Notes: generated by a model from the letters alone, not told the origin. Shown: positions 16,823-26,934, counted from the stretch's first letter. The stretch: 64,000 nucleotides of DNA from Marinobacter sediminum (GCF_023657445.1 NZ_JAGTWY010000001.1:1922001-1986000); one strand, 5' to 3'. Translations and numbers: made by a program.

Positions 16823-18952
16823 TCAGTTGCGCAGTTGCTCAGCCACTTCCAGAGTCACCCGAGATACCTCAAAAATCTCATCCCGGGAAATCGGTGCTGC
16901 ACCGCCCTGTTTGATTGCACTTATAAAGGCCGAGGCACAGGCGTTCTGACCTTTATCCTGCCGCCACAGCCGGCTGTCCTTGGCACCGGGCCAGCCAAAC
17001 GCTTTCAGCTTACGGAAGTTATCCAGCTGCAACACCCGGCCAGCACAGAACACCTCCAGGCGCTCCTTCGGAAAGCCCTTGTCGCCGTTAGCCAGGTAAT
17101 GCACGGTGCCGATAGAGCCATCCGCAAAGCTAAGCGTGATGGTCGCCTTGTCGTCCCGCACCTCGAGGGTCGGGTGCCGACCCAGGGCTACGCTGTGATG
17201 GCTTACAATAGGCGCACCCACCAAGTGGCGCAGGAGATCAATAAAGTGACAGCCCTCACCCACAATACGGCCACCGCCCACTTCCGGGTCCTGAGTCCAG
17301 TGGTCGGTGGGGATGTCACCGGCATTCACCGTCATCACCAGGTTCTTGGGCTCTGCAACGGTATCCAGCAGAGATTTCATGGTGATAACTTGAGGCGCAA
17401 ATCGCCGGTTGAAACCAATCATCAGCAACTGGTCCGGGCGCTGGTCGGCTTCGGCTTTTATAGCCTTCAGTTCATCCTGGGTGAGGCACAAAGGCTTTTC
17501 ACAGAACACATGCTTGCCAGCCTGCAAGGCATCAATCACCTGCCGGGCATGGGCATTGTGGCGGGTGGCAATGACCACGGTATTCACCGCCTCATCCGCC
17601 AACATGGCGGCGCCGTCTGTTGAGGCATTGCGGAATCCGTGTTTCTTGCCATAGTGCACGGAGCTGACACCACCGCCGCTTACCACCGTTTGCAAATCGG
17701 CTCCGGCTGCCTTGAAGGCTGGAATCAAAACCCGCCCCGCGTAATTCCCGGCACCAAGAAAACCAACCCCGGCTGCACCACTGGCAACGACAGGCGTTTC
17801 CCTGGCGGGCGCCAGCTCCACAACCCTTGGGCCAACACCTTCCGCTTCCGGATACTTCAGCAAGATGCCGAGAGAGGATTCACCGGATGACAGCAGATCA
17901 TAGGCCGACACCGCGTCGACTAAATCAAACCGGTGGCTGATGAGCGGCTCCAGGTCCAGCTGACCAGAGGCCATCAGGTCCAACACCGCCTCAAAGTTGC
18001 GCTGCTCTGTCCAGCGCACAAAGCCCACAGGATAGTCCTGACCGCCTTCTTCATAGGCGGGATCATACCGCCCAGGCCCGTAGGAGCAGCTGACCTGAAA
18101 GCTCAGTTCCTTCTCGTAGAAATCCGCACGGGACAACTCCAGACCGGTCACACCCACCAGCACAATCCGGCCACGCTGGCGGCACATATTCGCAGCCTGG
18201 CTGACAGGCTCATTACTCTTGGTAGAGGCGGTAATGATTACCGCATCCACGCCCCGGCCACGGGAAAACGCGGTAGCAGCAGAAAGAACATCTTCGCCCG
18301 CACCGGGGTTTACCACCTCGGCACCGAAGCGTTTGGCCATTTCCAGCCGGGCTGGATCAAAATCAATACCCAACACACGGCAGCCCTGCGCCCGCAGCAT
18401 CTGAACGGTCAGCAAACCGATCAACCCCAGGCCGGTAACCACAACACATTCGCCCAAGGTGGGATTCACCAACCGGATGCCCTGCAAACCAATGGCCCCA
18501 AGCACAGTAAAACTGGCATGCTCATCAGACACCGAGTCCGGAATACGCGCACACAAGTTTTTAGGCACATTCACCACCTGAGCGTGGTTGCCATTGCTAA
18601 CTACCCGATCGCCCACCGCAAAACCATCAACGCCAGCCCCCACTTCCGCCACTCTCCCCACATTGCAGTAGCCAAGTGCCAGTGGCTGATCCAGTTTGCT
18701 CTGCACCGCGTCAAGCGTTGTGGCCAGGCCGTCAGTGCGAACCTTGTCCAACACCATGCGCACCTTGTCCGGTTGCTGTCGCGCCTTGTTGATCCAGTTA
18801 GCCTTGCCGAAATCTACCAGCATCCGCTCGGTTCCGGCACTAACTAAGGTTTGTTGACTCGAAATTAACAAATAGCCAGGTTTGCTTTTTGGGGAAGGCA
18901 CATCTGTCAATGTGGTGTCGCCATTGGCAAGGTTTTGTAAAATTTGTCTCAT
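16823..18952 (-). CDS. Two-domain oxidoreductase: alcohol dehydrogenase-like fused to Gfo/Idh/MocA
   Basis: A 709-residue fusion. Residues 1 to about 370 look like a medium-chain zinc-type dehydrogenase, with GYCNVGRVAEVGAGVDGFAVGDRV and a Rossmann segment VVTGLGLIGLLTVQML. Residues about 385-709 look like a Gfo/Idh/MocA oxidoreductase, with VGFLGAGNYAGRVL and HVFCEKPLCLT (the EKP motif). Such fusions recur in polysaccharide loci beside heparinase-like and WecB genes; the substrate is unknown, probably a nucleotide sugar. It lies 2 bp after the acyltransferase gene. Confidence 0.88.
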   Translation of the reverse strand: MRQILQNLANGDTTLTDVPSPKSKPGYLLISSQQTLVSAGTERMLVDFGKANWINKARQQPDKVRMVLDKVRTDGLATTLDAVQSKLDQPLALGYCNVGRVAEVGAGVDGFAVGDRVVSNGNHAQVVNVPKNLCARIPDSVSDEHASFTVLGAIGLQGIRLVNPTLGECVVVTGLGLIGLLTVQMLRAQGCRVLGIDFDPARLEMAKRFGAEVVNPGAGEDVLSAATAFSRGRGVDAVIITASTKSNEPVSQAANMCRQRGRIVLVGVTGLELSRADFYEKELSFQVSCSYGPGRYDPAYEEGGQDYPVGFVRWTEQRNFEAVLDLMASGQLDLEPLISHRFDLVDAVSAYDLLSSGESSLGILLKYPEAEGVGPRVVELAPARETPVVASGAAGVGFLGAGNYAGRVLIPAFKAAGADLQTVVSGGGVSSVHYGKKHGFRNASTDGAAMLADEAVNTVVIATRHNAHARQVIDALQAGKHVFCEKPLCLTQDELKAIKAEADQRPDQLLMIGFNRRFAPQVITMKSLLDTVAEPKNLVMTVNAGDIPTDHWTQDPEVGGGRIVGEGCHFIDLLRHLVGAPIVSHHSVALGRHPTLEVRDDKATITLSFADGSIGTVHYLANGDKGFPKERLEVFCAGRVLQLDNFRKLKAFGWPGAKDSRLWRQDKGQNACASAFISAIKQGGAAPISRDEIFEVSRVTLEVAEQLRN

Positions 18953-18954
18953 AA

Positions 18955-19476
18955 TCAGTCACGATCTTTAAGTTTTTTCGCCGGAATGCCACCGACAATT
19001 GTATAAGGTTCAATATCTTTATTAACGACGCTTCCGGCAGCTACAACAGCCCCTTCGCCAATCGTTACTCCCGGCAAAATAACGCAGTTAGCTCCAATCC
19101 ACACATCACGACCGATCGTAACCTTTGCCTTATCATGTCCGGAACCGAAAATCCTACCCCTATTTTTAGGGATTTTATGGTTCGCGGAAATAATTTGAGC
19201 ACGATAGCCTATCAATGACCTTGCTCCAATTTCCACTCCGCCGGACGATGTTATTAATACCCCTAGGGCTATATCTACATCATCCTCTAAAACTAGCTTC
19301 CGGCCCGGTGCAATCCAAATGCCAGGATAAAAAACAACTCGCCTACCTACTATTGATCCGTTAAGTCTTAAAAAAAAGGCCTTTACCTTATTCAGGAACT
19401 TATACCGAGGCAAACAAAATAAAAAAAATTGCAAAGCCTCATAGGAAACAACCAAAAAACTGCGCATATTTATCAT
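18955..19476 (-). CDS. Left-handed beta-helix (hexapeptide) acyltransferase
   Basis: The 173-residue protein is mostly hexapeptide repeats in its C-terminal two thirds, for example [21 protein letters not shown], which form the trimeric left-handed beta helix of WbbJ/NodL-type O-acetyltransferases. The conserved His is in ISANHKIPK. It probably acetylates a repeat-unit sugar. Its start overlaps the stop of the glycosyltransferase gene by 4 nt (ATGA). Base composition is more AT-rich than the genes to its left, matching the block up to about 23 kb. Confidence 0.88.
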   Translation of the reverse strand: MINMRSFLVVSYEALQFFLFCLPRYKFLNKVKAFFLRLNGSIVGRRVVFYPGIWIAPGRKLVLEDDVDIALGVLITSSGGVEIGARSLIGYRAQIISANHKIPKNRGRIFGSGHDKAKVTIGRDVWIGANCVILPGVTIGEGAVVAAGSVVNKDIEPYTIVGGIPAKKLKDRD

Positions 19477-20591
19477 TTTAGCAAACCAAATATCATCTCA
19501 AATTTTTCATTGATTGTCGGCAGCCTAGACAACTGTACTTTTCCCTCTTCTACCAGATTCTGCTGTGAACTCTTATCATCAATTAACAATTTAATACCCT
19601 CAGCCGCACCTTCAGCATCATGGGGCTCGATATACACTGCAGAACCTTTGCAAATATTTCTAGAAAAATCCCTGTCACTGCATATTAAGGGAATACCCGC
19701 CTTCCATGCTTCCATGTAGTTATTACTAAAACTTTCGAGGTCGCTCACATTCATTAAGAAATCCGCAGAGGCATAAATTTCATTTATTTTTTCCGGATGA
19801 ATGGAACCGACAAAACGGAATTTATCACGATTAAATTTTAAATCAACTCCCATCAACTCCAAGCAATCATCAAACGCTTCTTCCGAAACCGATAAAATAA
19901 AGCAATAATCTACTACCCCAATTTTTTCCAAAGAATTACTTATACTGGGAAGTCGCCATAAATTTTTATGCGGATCAGTCCCTCCAAGAAGCAGAATACG
20001 ATTCTCTTCACCTTTATTTTCATAACCCACATCACTTACGAAACTTGAAGGGGAAGGAGGAATAGTTGTCAACCTGGAGAAGGCTAAATCTAAGAACTTG
20101 TGAAGTCTATAACGCATCACCTCAGTTTCTACGATGACCGTATCGGCTTTTTTTATGCGATTGCGTCTAAAATCATTAACTAACTTCTTTTTAAATTTTT
20201 TAAAGAAGGGCAAATAGTCCCAATATGAGCTATCTGGATAACAAATTATAGGGTAAGCAACAGAAACGACTTTACGAACATTTTTAAGATCACCAAGACC
20301 TGACCCGAAAAAGGTATATGCTATATCGATATTGTTCGTGCGCAAAAATTTATCCAACGTAAAGACCTCAAACATTTTTCTTTTTATGTAGGAGTCTGGA
20401 TAAGTTAAAACACCGTCACAAACAAACTCATAGTATTTATCATCAGAGAGAGGGCCTTTTTCCGGTCGTAGCACATAAACAGACTCTAAATTTTTTTTTA
20501 CTTCTTTAGACTCAAGATATTTAAGGAAGTTAATGGCTAACTGAAGCCCACCTCCCGTTTTAATAGAACCAACATCAAGCAACAAATTCAT
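19473..20591 (-). CDS. GT-B glycosyltransferase (family 4-like)
   Basis: A 372-residue protein starting [20 protein letters not shown], whose GGG segment is typical of the acceptor-side P-loop in family-4 transferases. The C-terminal half has [16 protein letters not shown], then [27 protein letters not shown], the family's E-x-x-x-x-x-x-E donor-site region. It likely adds one repeat-unit sugar; which one is not readable. It lies 10 bp after the Wzy gene and overlaps the acyltransferase by 4 nt. Strongly AT-rich with many AAA/TTT codons, unlike the flanks. Confidence 0.85.
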   Translation of the reverse strand: MNLLLDVGSIKTGGGLQLAINFLKYLESKEVKKNLESVYVLRPEKGPLSDDKYYEFVCDGVLTYPDSYIKRKMFEVFTLDKFLRTNNIDIAYTFFGSGLGDLKNVRKVVSVAYPIICYPDSSYWDYLPFFKKFKKKLVNDFRRNRIKKADTVIVETEVMRYRLHKFLDLAFSRLTTIPPSPSSFVSDVGYENKGEENRILLLGGTDPHKNLWRLPSISNSLEKIGVVDYCFILSVSEEAFDDCLELMGVDLKFNRDKFRFVGSIHPEKINEIYASADFLMNVSDLESFSNNYMEAWKAGIPLICSDRDFSRNICKGSAVYIEPHDAEGAAEGIKLLIDDKSSQQNLVEEGKVQLSRLPTINEKFEMIFGLLK

Positions 20592-20601
20592 TTAACACCC
20601 A

Positions 20602-21804
20602 TTAATTAACTATTTTGACTTTTTTGCGAGGCGACAACTTACATAAAGCATAATAGAAAACGGCAGAATACAGATAGGATTTCAGAAAGAAGCCAAAGTC
20701 GGATCTTTGCCCAGCAATAAAAAAGATTGCTAACAGGACCGCATTACCGAACATTAAATTATTAGGGGAATTTTGGCCTCGAACTGTAACTCTGCAGACG
20801 ATATAAAATATAACGAGGTATAAAATGTAGCCAAAGTATGAAAAACTCCAATAGAAGTCGGCCAGCATCATAAAGTCATACCCCATATTAACGTTCGTAT
20901 TAAATAAATCGTTAAATAGATATGACGACCTCAAATAAAACTCATCGCTACCTAACAAATAAAAAACAAAGCTAGGAACGAAAACGCCCCAAATATAATT
21001 CAAAAATGGCTCACCAAAAAGGTAACCGGTATCCTCAGCAACAATTTGTTTCACTTCGGCTAAAATGTGCCCAATACCCAGCCCTCCAAACGTTCCTTGC
21101 AAGAGCATAAAACCAATATATTCAAATTTATCCGTTCCTAGCGCTCTAAAAACATAAGCTCCGAGCAAGGAAGACAACATTAAAACAATGAAAATATTTT
21201 TCTTTGTTATAAACTTTAAGCCAACTCTTCCGATAGCACCATATCTATAAATGACAAATACAAAAAGAATAGCATAATAAAAAAGCATCCTTCTATCTCC
21301 CAATGAAATTGACTTCAAAATAACAGAAGTTAAAAGGACGCCCAACACAAAATTGCTGAGCCGCTTTTTATCATACGAAACCATGTAAAATAAAGTTAGG
21401 GGCAAAGAAAGTACAGAAATTCTAGAAAGAGCATCTGCTAAGCTCCTATCAAATTGTCCTACCCCCCTGTCATAATTAGAAAACCCCCAATTAACCGAAA
21501 TTAGATTTATTATTGCATAAGAAATTAATACGGCAGATAATAAGTAATAAAACCGTCCATATTTAAATCTCACTACAAATTCCTGTGAATGTCCGTACGG
21601 CTTGCACCTATAATTAGAAATGTAAATAAAAGAGCAAACCAAAAAAACTATAGAGCTTTCTATAACCGAGTTCCATTCGAACCCTGTTTTGCCAAACAAA
21701 CCTCCGAAATAAATTAATCCATTACTTTCACTATACAACTCGACAATATAAGATCCAAAAAAATTACAGAACAATGCAATTATCAATAATAGGCTGGCCT
21801 TCAC
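20602..21804 (-). CDS. wzy: Wzy-like polysaccharide polymerase
   Basis: A 400-residue membrane protein with about ten hydrophobic segments and a large central periplasmic loop containing SNYDRGVGQFDRSL. The layout fits O-antigen/capsule repeat-unit polymerases, which have little sequence conservation, so the call rests on topology and on its place between a flippase and a glycosyltransferase. The start is GTG (21802-21804), overlapping the flippase stop as GTGA. It is AT-rich, as Wzy genes often are. It probably polymerises the lipid-linked repeat at the periplasmic face. Confidence 0.78.
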   Translation of the reverse strand: MKASLLLIIALFCNFFGSYIVELYSESNGLIYFGGLFGKTGFEWNSVIESSIVFLVCSFIYISNYRCKPYGHSQEFVVRFKYGRFYYLLSAVLISYAIINLISVNWGFSNYDRGVGQFDRSLADALSRISVLSLPLTLFYMVSYDKKRLSNFVLGVLLTSVILKSISLGDRRMLFYYAILFVFVIYRYGAIGRVGLKFITKKNIFIVLMLSSLLGAYVFRALGTDKFEYIGFMLLQGTFGGLGIGHILAEVKQIVAEDTGYLFGEPFLNYIWGVFVPSFVFYLLGSDEFYLRSSYLFNDLFNTNVNMGYDFMMLADFYWSFSYFGYILYLVIFYIVCRVTVRGQNSPNNLMFGNAVLLAIFFIAGQRSDFGFFLKSYLYSAVFYYALCKLSPRKKVKIVN

Positions 21805-22991
21805 CTAAACCTCCTGTGCATACCAACCGTGGTTGTCAGAACATATGCACATATCATCGAACCAGCAACCTCAACAGCTTTGGCCTCTACCCCGTGAGAC
21901 AACATCAAATATGAAATCGAAAGGTATAATGTTGAGAAAATAAAAACCAAATAAATTGCATTATTATATTTCTTTTTAGCTATACAAATATTTACTTTAA
22001 CCTGGTAAAAAACTGAAGTTAAACCAGCAACTACAAAATATTTTATCGACTCAGATAGCATCCCACTATATCCTTTGTACAAACCTTCGATCTCAACAGA
22101 CAACAAAAAAACTGTGCCTGCTAATAAAGCCGCCCCAATGTAAGAGCCATAACCATACAGCCAATAGAATGCTGCATTTCTCTCGGCTAAAAACTTCATA
22201 GATAAGGTGGACACCATCGACGGCAATATAACCACAACCGTTAACCATTGATAGCCGAGATTAAATATGGCCATTTCCAGGCCTCGATGATCAAAGTGAT
22301 TTAACAATGAAATTGCCGCAAAATGGATGGGGGCACCCAGCGATGTTATTATTATTAACTTAACTAATACCGCACCATCTGCCTGCTTTAAGTTCCCATC
22401 GACCTTCCTTGAATTAAAGTCAGCACGTTTCGATATAAACCAGAAAACTATCGGAAACAAAGAAATCGTTATAAATGGGAATATAATATAAAGAATGAAG
22501 GTGTAATCTAATTTTTTTCCACTTTCTAATGCAAATAACACCAAGATGAACACTAAAAAAACGAGCGTAGATACTATAGAGGCGAAGTTGCTAACCCATG
22601 CAACGCCACGGCCAATTAAGATAGAATTTAGCCCACCACAAAAAACCAAAATGTAACAAATGAAGCCAGAAACAAGTGAATATTTTAAGCTTCCATCAAT
22701 AAAAAAATAATATGAAAAACAACTAATCAAGAATGCAAATACGGCTAAGAAAACCGAGAGCCAAAAAACTTCTTTAACTCTCGCACCGTTAACCGAAACG
22801 AAATGATTGAGAGACGCTATAAGAGGTGTGGCTAAAAGCGCTGATGTTAAATAAACACCTGAGACCACGGAAAAATCAACAGGCTCTAAATATATAGATG
22901 AAAAATAGTTCGACAGGAAAACCGAAAGCCGTGCCAACAATAAAGGGATAATACCAAAGGCTAAATACTTTAAAACACTTCCTAACGACAT
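21801..22991 (-). CDS. wzx: Wzx-like flippase (second of two)
   Basis: A 396-residue protein with about 12 hydrophobic segments and the start SVLKYLAFGIIPLLLARLSV, resembling MATE/PST flippases, though more divergent than the copy at 8693-9934. It probably flips the capsule repeat unit. Its neighbour wzy overlaps it by 4 nt, and Wzx-Wzy pairs are usually matched to one repeat unit, so this one is the likely partner of wzy. Base composition is AT-rich. A 99-bp gap separates it from wzc, with no recognisable site. Confidence 0.78.
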   Translation of the reverse strand: MSLGSVLKYLAFGIIPLLLARLSVFLSNYFSSIYLEPVDFSVVSGVYLTSALLATPLIASLNHFVSVNGARVKEVFWLSVFLAVFAFLISCFSYYFFIDGSLKYSLVSGFICYILVFCGGLNSILIGRGVAWVSNFASIVSTLVFLVFILVLFALESGKKLDYTFILYIIFPFITISLFPIVFWFISKRADFNSRKVDGNLKQADGAVLVKLIIITSLGAPIHFAAISLLNHFDHRGLEMAIFNLGYQWLTVVVILPSMVSTLSMKFLAERNAAFYWLYGYGSYIGAALLAGTVFLLSVEIEGLYKGYSGMLSESIKYFVVAGLTSVFYQVKVNICIAKKKYNNAIYLVFIFSTLYLSISYLMLSHGVEAKAVEVAGSMICAYVLTTTVGMHRRFR

Positions 22992-23090
22992 TGACTTAGT
23001 CCAAATCCTTTAGAATCCTCTACAAACCTGCATTCGATTCATACTCCCTATATTATTGTCCCTTTTTATTAATAAAGTGCTCCGTTGCTC

Positions 23091-25304
23091 TCAAGGCTTT
23101 TCGACTTCGTATCTGTAATTGTAGTAACCGTAGGTCGAGGATTTTTTGACAACGGCATTAAAAACAACACCCTTTACATCAATGCCATTTTGCTCAAACC
23201 GACGTTTGGTAACCTCTATCTCTTTCAGCGGATTCACCCCAAACCGGGTAACCAGCATTGTGGTACCTGCATGCTTCCCCACCACTGCGGCATCCGTCAC
23301 GGCTAGGATAGGCGGCGTGTCTACAATTACGAGGTCATATTGTGGGGAAATTGCGGCCAGAAACTCATCGAATCGTCGGCTCATCAACAATTCAGATGGG
23401 TTTGGAGGAATTGTTCCGCGGGAGATGAAATCCAAGTTCTTCAGATCCGAATGCAGAACAACCTCATCCATGGTTGCCTTGCCGGCAAGAAAGTCAGACA
23501 GTCCTTGCTCCTTCCGCACTCTGAAAAAGTCATGGGAGAAGCCCCGGCGCATATCGCCATCAACCAGCAGCACTCGCTGATCCGCAATGGCGGTTACCGC
23601 GGCGAGATTGGCGGACACGAAGCTTTTACCCACCTCAGGGCTCGGGCCGGAGATCATGAGAACGTTGTTTTTGGCGTTCATCATGCCGAAGTAAAGACTG
23701 GTTCGGAGGCTTCGCAAGGATTCAACAGCCAGGTCAGCCGGATTGACGACAGCAAGCAGGCCAGGGGCTCTATCACGATGTCGGCCCCGGACCTTATTCA
23801 TTGTCTTGGCCAGTTGAGACTGATTTTCAGACAGCGGAATGCTCGCATAGACCGGCAAGCCAATTTTCTCAATGTCTTCCGGATTTTCCACGCCGCGGTT
23901 CAAGGCTGATCTGAGCATGACTATACCTACGCCGACCATTCCCCCCAACACCACCGCTACCATTGCGATCATCGAGCGCTTTGGTTTTACCGGCTCAGCA
24001 TTGTTGACTGCCGACTCATCCACGAGTCTTACATTGCCAATGGTACCAGCCCGGGCGATGTCCAGCTGCTGAATGTTCGATAGCATTTGCAGATATATTT
24101 TGTTGCCTACCTCTACATCCCGGCGCAGCCGGACCAGTCTCTGCTGGGTCTCAGGAAGGCCGCTGAGCCTCTGATTCAGTTCAGCCCGGCGCTGCTTGAG
24201 CTCGGCCATCTGGGAGGCCCAAGCCTTGTAACGGGGATGTGTGGGTTGGAAGCGTTGGTCAATTTCGGCGCGCTGGAACTCGAGCTCGGAGATGCGGGTT
24301 TCGAACGCCACGATTTGCTCTAAGAGTGCAGTTCCCTCGGCGGTAATATCGATGGTTTCTTCTTCCACCTGGTATTGGTTCAGCTTTTGCTCAGCAGCTT
24401 CCAGTTCCTTCCTTACTTCAGGTAGGGAATTGCGGAGAAATTCGAGGGATTTGGCCGCCTCGGCACTGGCACGTTCTACGTTTTGACGGACGTAGTTTTG
24501 GCTTACCTCTGCCAACACGTGTTCGGCCACAGCAGGGTTGGTGTTTTCGTACGCCAACTCGATAACACCGGACCCTCTGCCCTTCTCGGAGGCAGAAACC
24601 TCTTTTTGTAGATCCATGGTAGCCGCATACTGACTTCGCTTGGACACATTGAAACGGGTGCCGGGGTGGGCCACAAGTTCCGTGACCATCAACCCAAAGC
24701 CGTTGACCTCTGCTGGAGTGTTTGTTTGGCCTTCCAACACCAATTCTTCATCTCCGTTATACAGACGCCAGTTATTCTTATCACCAGCCTCCAATAGGAA
24801 AGTGCCATGCTCACCCGGGACCTCCATGCGGGTAATCGTGAGTTTTTCTCCACCCCAGGCGTAGCCTTCACCCCACATAGGCTCGGCTAACTCGCCTTCA
24901 CCACCGTTGTATCGCCGCGCAATGGTGGCGCCAATCAGCGGGAAATAATCAGGCCTTACGGTAATTTCTAGGTTCAGGTTTTCTACCACGCCGCCCAGTA
25001 CACGACGACTTTTGATCAGCTGAATCTCTGTTTCAGCGTTGGAGGGTGTTTCCAGCAACCCTCCAAGTTCTTCCATGCCCGGGAGGCCACCCTGTTTTTC
25101 TTCTACCTGGATAAGCGCGTTGGCCCGGTACACCGACGGCTGAACCAAGGCGTAGAACACGCCGATGGCGGTGAACACCAACGTTACGGCGGCAATCAGC
25201 CATTTGCCATCCCAGAGAGGGCCAAGCAGGCCGAGCAGGTCGATTTCGTCATCCTGCGGGGCGTTCGTCTGATAGCTCAGGTTGGTTGCGGTGGTGTCGG
25301 TCAT
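23091..25304 (-). CDS. wzc: Wzc, polysaccharide co-polymerase and tyrosine autokinase
   Basis: Wzc controls chain length and, with Wza, spans the envelope. The 737-residue protein has an N-terminal Wzz domain with a first membrane segment (LIAAVTLVFTAIGVFYALVQ, about 36-55), a coiled-coil periplasmic region, a second membrane segment near 430-460, and a C-terminal BY-kinase domain: Walker A SGPSPEVGKS, Walker A' LLVDGDMRRG and Walker B LVIVDTPP. The tail TYGYYNYRYEVEKP carries five tyrosines, the autophosphorylation cluster. It lies 5 bp after wzb, its phosphatase partner. Confidence 0.95.
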   Translation of the reverse strand: MTDTTATNLSYQTNAPQDDEIDLLGLLGPLWDGKWLIAAVTLVFTAIGVFYALVQPSVYRANALIQVEEKQGGLPGMEELGGLLETPSNAETEIQLIKSRRVLGGVVENLNLEITVRPDYFPLIGATIARRYNGGEGELAEPMWGEGYAWGGEKLTITRMEVPGEHGTFLLEAGDKNNWRLYNGDEELVLEGQTNTPAEVNGFGLMVTELVAHPGTRFNVSKRSQYAATMDLQKEVSASEKGRGSGVIELAYENTNPAVAEHVLAEVSQNYVRQNVERASAEAAKSLEFLRNSLPEVRKELEAAEQKLNQYQVEEETIDITAEGTALLEQIVAFETRISELEFQRAEIDQRFQPTHPRYKAWASQMAELKQRRAELNQRLSGLPETQQRLVRLRRDVEVGNKIYLQMLSNIQQLDIARAGTIGNVRLVDESAVNNAEPVKPKRSMIAMVAVVLGGMVGVGIVMLRSALNRGVENPEDIEKIGLPVYASIPLSENQSQLAKTMNKVRGRHRDRAPGLLAVVNPADLAVESLRSLRTSLYFGMMNAKNNVLMISGPSPEVGKSFVSANLAAVTAIADQRVLLVDGDMRRGFSHDFFRVRKEQGLSDFLAGKATMDEVVLHSDLKNLDFISRGTIPPNPSELLMSRRFDEFLAAISPQYDLVIVDTPPILAVTDAAVVGKHAGTTMLVTRFGVNPLKEIEVTKRRFEQNGIDVKGVVFNAVVKKSSTYGYYNYRYEVEKP

Positions 25305-25309
25305 GTAGT

Positions 25310-25753
25310 TCAGTTACCCAGGTGTTTGAGCCAACTTTCGATGGCTTGGTCTATCAGTTTGAAGGCGTGTTCGAAGGCCGGGCGCTGTTGGCGGTAGGGG
25401 TCTGGCACCGGCTGGTCATTTTGCCATTTGCCCAGCAGGAAGGCGCGGCCGCGGATTTGCGGGGCGATTTCGTGTAGGCGCTTGAGATGGCTCTCTTCCA
25501 TGACCAGGATCAGGTCTGCATCCACCAGCATTTCTTGGGTGACTTGCTGAGCCCGATGGGCGATGGCATCTATGCCCTGCTCTTTCAGCAATTCAAGAGC
25601 GGTGTCGTCTGCCGCTTCATCTACCAGTGCGCCTATGCCAGCAGAGTATACCTCTTTGCCGCCATTTTCAGGCAGCCGCGCCCGCAGCAGGTATTCTGCC
25701 ATGGGGCTGCGGCAGATGTTGCCTATACATACAATGAGAATGTTGTTGAACAT
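25310..25753 (-). CDS. wzb: Wzb, low-molecular-weight protein-tyrosine phosphatase
   Basis: Wzb dephosphorylates the tyrosine tail of Wzc, letting the capsule machine cycle. The 147-residue protein has the signature C-x5-R in IVCIGNICRSPMAEYLL near residues 8-24 and the general-acid aspartate in VPDPYRQ near the C terminus. The gene lies 4 bp after wza and 5 bp before wzc, the standard wza-wzb-wzc order of group 1 capsule and exopolysaccharide operons. Confidence 0.95.
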   Translation of the reverse strand: MFNNILIVCIGNICRSPMAEYLLRARLPENGGKEVYSAGIGALVDEAADDTALELLKEQGIDAIAHRAQQVTQEMLVDADLILVMEESHLKRLHEIAPQIRGRAFLLGKWQNDQPVPDPYRQQRPAFEHAFKLIDQAIESWLKHLGN

Positions 25754-25757
25754 CGAA

Positions 25758-26861
25758 TCAGTTGCTGTTAGTTATTTCGTTTTCAGACAAGGTTACGAAA
25801 TAGACTGCTTGCGCTGTTGGTAGTATCTGTGCGATCAGGCGATTCCATCGGGCGACAGGCGCAGCCGTTACGTAAACAATATCCCGCGGCTGCAACTGAA
25901 ACTGGTCCGCGAGGACGAGTGCCGTGGCGTTGCGGGCATAAAGCTGAAACACCTCGGCAACCTTGCCGCTTTCTTCCGGCGCTTTGCGGATCACGAACAC
26001 TCCGTTGGCGTTGGCAATGGCCTGGTTGAAGCCCCCGGAATCAGCCAGCGCCTCGGCAAGCGTGATGTCGGAACGGCCAATGTTCAGGCTCGTGGGCTTG
26101 TTGACCTCACCCAGGACAAAGACCTTGGCCGCATCGTTGCTGGCTATGTGAATAATGTCATTGGGGCGCAGCAACACGTTCTCACGGGTGTCGCCCTGGC
26201 GGTATAGCTCCCGGAGCGAGTAGCGAGTGGTTTCGCCGTTTCGCGTCAGGGTGACACTGGTCCAGTCGGCGATTTCGGTCAGCCCGCCGGCATTACTGAC
26301 GGCTTCCAGGAGCGTGAGCGGCACATTGGTGATGGGCTGGGTACCCGGCTTTTTCACTTCGCCGGTCAGATAGACCCGCTTGGAGCGGAAGGAGGCCACT
26401 GTGACGTCCACCTGCGGTGATTCGATGTACTCCGCCAGTTTTTCTCTCAGAATGGCCCGGATTTCCGTGACCCTGAGCCCGGCGACCTCAACCTCACCGA
26501 CATACGGATAAAAAATGGTGCCGTCGCTGTGCACCCAGTTACCTGCCTCGGAAGGACTGCGGTCGGAGCCGGCCGGGATGGTCAGCTCGGGGTGATCCCA
26601 AACGGTTATGTTAAGAATATCGCCACGATTGACTTCGTAATCGTAGCCTCGGATCTCGAGTTCGAGCTCTTCATTCAGTTGCGGTTTCGGTTCAGGTTGA
26701 GATCGGTATTCCGCAATCAGGCTGGGGGTGATGGCATAGATATTAACCTGCTCTTCGATGTCAAAGTCTTCGGCATCGGCTTCAAGGGGAATGTAAGAGC
26801 CAGGTATAACCGAGCAGCCACTCAATGAGGCAATCAAAACTAATAAAAGGGTAAATTTCAT
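25758..26861 (-). CDS. wza: Wza, outer-membrane polysaccharide export lipoprotein
   Basis: Wza forms the octameric outer-membrane channel through which polymer leaves the cell. The 367-residue protein has a short lipoprotein signal with lipobox LSGC (Cys16), then a polysaccharide-export domain with YEVNRGDILNITVWDHPELT, and SLBB domains containing VYLTGEVKKPGTQPI and VFVLGEVNKPTSLNIG. Length fits the family. Downstream wzb and wzc are tightly linked; wzi lies 73 bp upstream. Confidence 0.95.
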   Translation of the reverse strand: MKFTLLLVLIASLSGCSVIPGSYIPLEADAEDFDIEEQVNIYAITPSLIAEYRSQPEPKPQLNEELELEIRGYDYEVNRGDILNITVWDHPELTIPAGSDRSPSEAGNWVHSDGTIFYPYVGEVEVAGLRVTEIRAILREKLAEYIESPQVDVTVASFRSKRVYLTGEVKKPGTQPITNVPLTLLEAVSNAGGLTEIADWTSVTLTRNGETTRYSLRELYRQGDTRENVLLRPNDIIHIASNDAAKVFVLGEVNKPTSLNIGRSDITLAEALADSGGFNQAIANANGVFVIRKAPEESGKVAEVFQLYARNATALVLADQFQLQPRDIVYVTAAPVARWNRLIAQILPTAQAVYFVTLSENEITNSN

Positions 26862-26934
26862 CCGGTGTAAGTATCCGTTATCAAATCATTTCGAACATGC
26901 ACCTGTACTGAACCGAAACGGCCACCAAGGTGCA

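Noticed and set aside
16130..17623. 497-codon open frame on the + strand
   Set aside because: It lies antisense across wecB and the two-domain oxidoreductase gene, which have clear motifs; the protein has no recognisable domain and arises from codon bias.
25391..25402. GGCGGTAGGGGT as a second ops site
   Set aside because: It lies on the + strand, opposite to the operon, inside wzb, and differs from ops after GGCGGTAG.
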